Shown one piece after another: positions 5,485 through 7,479 of a stretch of 7,479 nt of DNA (within the stretch, counting starts at the first letter, position 1; each line of letters starts with the position of its first letter). This DNA comes from Alistipes sp. (GTDB taxonomy: Bacteria > Bacteroidota > Bacteroidia > Bacteroidales > Rikenellaceae), in assembly GCA_017934845.1 (NCBI GenBank), contig JAGBIR010000017.1, positions 1 through 7,479 of the forward strand, read 5' to 3'. The notes below the pieces were generated by a model that was not told where the DNA came from, searched no databases, and worked only from the letters and a program-made list of their open reading frames with translations. The translations under genes and the position numbers were made by a program.

Positions 5485-6627
5485 ATGAAGAAGATAACCA
5501 TAGCAGCAGACTCGTTCAAAGGCTCACTCTCGTCGCGCCAAGTGGCCGATGCCTTTGCCGAAGGGGTGAAATCCGTATCGCCGGATTGCGTCATCCGTAA
5601 GGTATATGTTGCCGACGGAGGCGAGGGTACGGTTGAGGCTTTGGTTGCGATGAGTGGCGGCAAGGTGGTCGATGCAGAGGTCTGCGATCCGCTTATGCGA
5701 AGGGTCGTGGCGCACTATGGCTTGATTGACGATGGTGCGACGGCGGTTATCGAGATGTCTTCGGCGAGTGGACTTACAAGGCTCTCGGTCGAGGAGCGTA
5801 ACCCGTTGAAAACCTCTACGTTCGGTACGGGCGAACTCATAGCCGATGCCCTGCGTCGTGGCGCGCGAAAGCTCCTTATTGGCATTGGTGGCAGCGCGAC
5901 CAACGATGCGGGAATGGGTATGCTGCGCGCTTTGGGATTTCGTTTTTTGGATGGCTATGGACAGGAGCTTGCAGGCTGTGGCGAGGATCTGTCGCGCATT
6001 GAGTCTATCGACTGCAGTGGTGTGGCGGCAGAGCTGCGTCAAACGGAGATTTTGGTGGCGTGCGACGTACAAAATCCACTCTATGGCGAGCAGGGTGCGG
6101 CATATATCTATGCTCCGCAGAAGGGTGCTGATGCCCTCGTGGTCGAGCAACTCGATTGCGGTTTGCGCCATTTTGCCGAGGTGGTGAAGGCACACAATGG
6201 TGCCGATGTGGCCGATGTGGCGGGTGCGGGCGCAGCCGGAGGTCTGGGCTACACTTTTATGGCGTTGCTGGGTGCGAGGTTGGTGCGCGGCATTGATATG
6301 ATGCTCGAGGCTGCGCATTTCGACGATGTGATTCGTGGCTGCGACCTTGTCGTTACGGGCGAGGGGCGCATCGATAGCCAGACGCTTATGGGCAAGGCCC
6401 CGAGCGGAGTGCTGCAAGCCGCTATGCGTCAGGGTGTTCCTGTGGTCGCAATTGGCGGTGCGGTCGAGATGTGCGATGAGTTGCGCGAGAGTGGTTTTGC
6501 CGCCATAATTCCCATTGCCGATGCTTCGATTCCTTTAGAGGTGGCTATGCGAAGTGATGTCGCCGAGGAGAATGTGCGGCTTACGGCAGCAAAGATTGCG
6601 CGGGAGTTTTTTATGGCGAAATGTTAA
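5485..6627 (+). CDS. glxK: Glycerate kinase (GarK/GlxK family)
   Basis: Phosphorylates D-glycerate with ATP, probably at the 2-position as in the GarK/GlxK family, feeding 2-phosphoglycerate into glycolysis. 380 residues, the usual family length. Family signatures: N-terminal ADSFKGSLSS (8-17), DGGEGTVEAL (44-53), TFGTGELIADALRRGA (112-127), IGIGGSATNDAGMGMLRALG (132-151), ACDVQNPLYGEQGAA (192-206), GAGAAGGLGYTFMALLGA (247-264), and CDLVVTGEGRIDSQTLMGKAP (286-306, Asp287 to Pro306 most conserved). The start is the ATG at 5485. An upstream in-frame TTG at 5413 would add 24 basic residues absent from the family and would begin inside the leader hairpin. It is a single-gene unit with its own promoter box and terminator. 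No neighbouring glycerate, glyoxylate or tartronate gene reveals the source of the glycerate. The choice between garK and glxK as a symbol is arbitrary. Confidence 0.93.
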   Translation: MKKITIAADSFKGSLSSRQVADAFAEGVKSVSPDCVIRKVYVADGGEGTVEALVAMSGGKVVDAEVCDPLMRRVVAHYGLIDDGATAVIEMSSASGLTRLSVEERNPLKTSTFGTGELIADALRRGARKLLIGIGGSATNDAGMGMLRALGFRFLDGYGQELAGCGEDLSRIESIDCSGVAAELRQTEILVACDVQNPLYGEQGAAYIYAPQKGADALVVEQLDCGLRHFAEVVKAHNGADVADVAGAGAAGGLGYTFMALLGARLVRGIDMMLEAAHFDDVIRGCDLVVTGEGRIDSQTLMGKAPSGVLQAAMRQGVPVVAIGGAVEMCDELRESGFAAIIPIADASIPLEVAMRSDVAEENVRLTAAKIAREFFMAKC

Positions 6628-6661
6628 TCATCGACTCAAGTCCAGTTCGCCAGAATGCAAT

Positions 6662-6703
6662 AGCGAGGATCTCAAGACATTCTCGAGAAACCTCGCTGTT
6701 TTA
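6662..6703 (+). terminator. Intrinsic terminator of the glycerate kinase gene
   Basis: AGCGAGG (6662-6668) pairs with CCTCGCT (6691-6697), and an inner TCTC/GAGA pairing (6670-6673 with 6685-6688) extends the stem. It is followed by GTTTTAT. It begins 34 bases after the stop codon. The minus strand has no T-tract here, so the converging small gene (stop at 6724) is not clearly served by it. Confidence 0.75.
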
Positions 6704-6723
6704 TAATTGAAAGTTGGAGTGTA

Positions 6724-7173
6724 TTATTCTTGGATGGCCAAATCTTCGGGCAGAATACTGAATTCCCACACTTTATAACCATTAGGATCTACAGTGTATG
6801 ACCAATATTCTTCATCATAAAATTGTCGCCCGGCATCGCAACGTTGATCATAAGTCCACGTTCTCAGGGTATCGCCTTTCTCTGATTTAACCACCAATTT
6901 CGAAAGTCTTACCGAATATGGATTTGCAAGTTCTTCAAAATCAAAGTCGAAATTCAACTCCTTACGTGCCAAACGCTTTGTTGTTTCGGGATTAATACGA
7001 CAACATTCAAGTATTTTTACTTCTGTTGTTCCTACTAATTCTATTATCAAGGTTTGGGTAGTGTTATTGTTTATTCGCCATTCTCCATAATACCAAATAT
7101 AATCATCGCATGTAAAGTTTGAAAAAATAGACCATAGAAACACAAAACAAATACAATATATTACTTTTTTCAT
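6724..7173 (-). CDS. Small exported protein, possible lipoprotein, unknown function
   Basis: 149 residues; family not recognised. The N-terminus is a secretion signal: MKK, then a hydrophobic run (4-20), ending at NFTC-DD. Cys22 could be the lipidated residue, although NFT is a poor lipobox. The two Asp after the Cys fit the acidic surface-export signal seen after the Cys in Bacteroidota lipoproteins. The mature part is rich in Trp, Tyr and charged residues and has three more cysteines (C57, C58, C112), so a disulfide-stabilised periplasmic or surface domain is also possible. Beta-strand-like segments (TLIIELVG, KLVVKSEKGD, GYKVWEFSI) suggest a small beta-rich fold. Base composition is much more AT-rich than in the neighbours: sampled 60-base lines are about 27-40% GC, against 68% for one line of the glycerate kinase. 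This suggests a lineage-specific or transferred gene. A -7 box lies 33 bases upstream. Confidence 0.7.
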   Translation of the reverse strand: MKKVIYCICFVFLWSIFSNFTCDDYIWYYGEWRINNNTTQTLIIELVGTTEVKILECCRINPETTKRLARKELNFDFDFEELANPYSVRLSKLVVKSEKGDTLRTWTYDQRCDAGRQFYDEEYWSYTVDPNGYKVWEFSILPEDLAIQE

Positions 7174-7205
7174 AAATCAATCGTTTTAATTATTTATATT
7201 AATTA

Positions 7206-7213
7206 CAAAAGTA
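7206..7213 (-). promoter_or_regulatory. Probable -7 promoter box for the small exported protein
   Basis: The minus-strand reading TACTTTTG matches TAnnTTTG exactly and lies 33 bases before the ATG at 7173. No TTTG is seen at the usual -33 distance. The region is AT-rich, so chance matches are more likely here than elsewhere. Confidence 0.45.
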
Positions 7214-7243
7214 TGTCGTGATTGGACTATTAGATTTTTATAT

Positions 7244-7284
7244 ACCCCCACCGCTTCGCTTGTCCCCCTATTTTAAGGGGACAA
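7244..7284. repeat. C-run plus GC-rich hairpin in intergenic gap
   Basis: A perfect 8-bp inverted repeat, TTGTCCCC (7260-7267) and GGGGACAA (7277-7284), encloses a 9-base AT-rich loop. It is preceded by a CCCCCACCGCTTCGC block (7245-7259). The hairpin lies between the ABC transporter stop and the promoter of the small exported protein. It could terminate the leftward ABC transcript, but only GC-rich sequence follows on that strand and there is no T-tract. The composition resembles dispersed intergenic palindromes known in gut bacteria; copies elsewhere in the genome cannot be checked from this window. Confidence 0.5.
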
Positions 7285-7325
7285 TTCTCATTCTTATTCC
7301 TCGCTAAGGTAGTGTGGAGCAATCG

Positions 7326-7479
7326 CTATGCGAGGCTCTGCATCTCGATAAGTTTTGCATAGATGCCACCGCGCGCCATAAGCTCGGCGTGAGTACCCTG
7401 CTCGGCAATGCGGCCTTGGTCGATAACTATGATGCGGTCGGCATTGTGAATCGTACTCAGGCGATGGGCAATGACAATC
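7326..7479 (-). CDS. ABC transporter ATP-binding protein, C-terminal fragment (5' end outside window)
   Basis: Only the last 50 codons and the stop are present; the gene continues beyond the right edge. The fragment opens with [10 protein letters not shown], the H-loop (switch histidine) of an ABC ATPase, followed by [20 protein letters not shown] and a short helical tail ([14 protein letters not shown]). This ending is typical of half-transporter exporters of the MsbA/LmrA type with a fused membrane domain, where the ATPase domain is C-terminal. The membrane domain is not visible, so substrate and exporter class remain inference. The stop is TAG at 7326-7328. Confidence 0.9.
   Translation of the reverse strand, partial: IVIAHRLSTIHNADRIIVIDQGRIAEQGTHAELMARGGIYAKLIEMQSLA

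Noticed and set aside
5524..6417. Long open frame (297 codons) on the minus strand opposite the glycerate kinase gene
   Set aside because: It is fully antisense to a gene with strong family motifs, its product shows no recognisable domain and is rich in Arg, His and Thr as expected from the reverse frame of GC-rich codons.
1..7479. tRNA, rRNA, CRISPR array, transposase or phage genes
   Set aside because: No cloverleaf, array of spaced repeats, transposase or integrase motif, or target-site duplication was seen on either strand.

Overview
The window looks like chromosomal DNA of a gut-type Bacteroidota, most likely order Bacteroidales (Alistipes/Rikenellaceae is a guess). Three things point there: the protein sequences, the lack of strong Shine-Dalgarno sites, and several copies of the Bacteroidota -7 promoter box TAnnTTTG. 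The core genes have fairly high GC, with clear AT-rich drops in the intergenic regions and in one small gene.

Layout. Left block, rightward: galE (UDP-glucose 4-epimerase, 46-1071), then a small outer-membrane beta-barrel protein (1167-1871), ending at a strong bidirectional hairpin terminator (1893-1934). Middle block, leftward: plsY (acyl-phosphate:glycerol-3-phosphate acyltransferase, 5068-4364) and a long-chain acyl-CoA/acyl-ACP synthetase-like adenylating enzyme (4354-2669), only 9 bases apart, followed by an intrinsic terminator. Just past that terminator lies a guanine deaminase of the GuaD type (2579-1962) with an added N-terminal transmembrane helix. An AT-rich divergent promoter region of about 400 bases (5069-5484) separates this block from a rightward glycerate kinase (5485-6627) that ends in its own terminator. 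Right edge, leftward: an AT-rich gene for a small exported, possibly lipidated protein of unknown function (7173-6724), a GC-rich hairpin in an intergenic gap, and the last 50 codons of an ABC transporter ATPase that runs off the window.

Functionally this is mostly envelope and central metabolism: sugar-nucleotide supply for surface glycans (galE), phospholipid synthesis (plsY with a fatty-acid-activating enzyme), purine salvage or catabolism (guanine deaminase) and glycerate use. No mobile element, CRISPR array, tRNA or rRNA was seen, and I see no clear new multi-gene system. The point most worth a second look is the membrane-anchored guanine deaminase: its catalytic core aligns without gaps to my recollection of Bacillus subtilis GuaD, but it is preceded by a 49-residue membrane segment. 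All family assignments come from reading motifs; no database search was possible.
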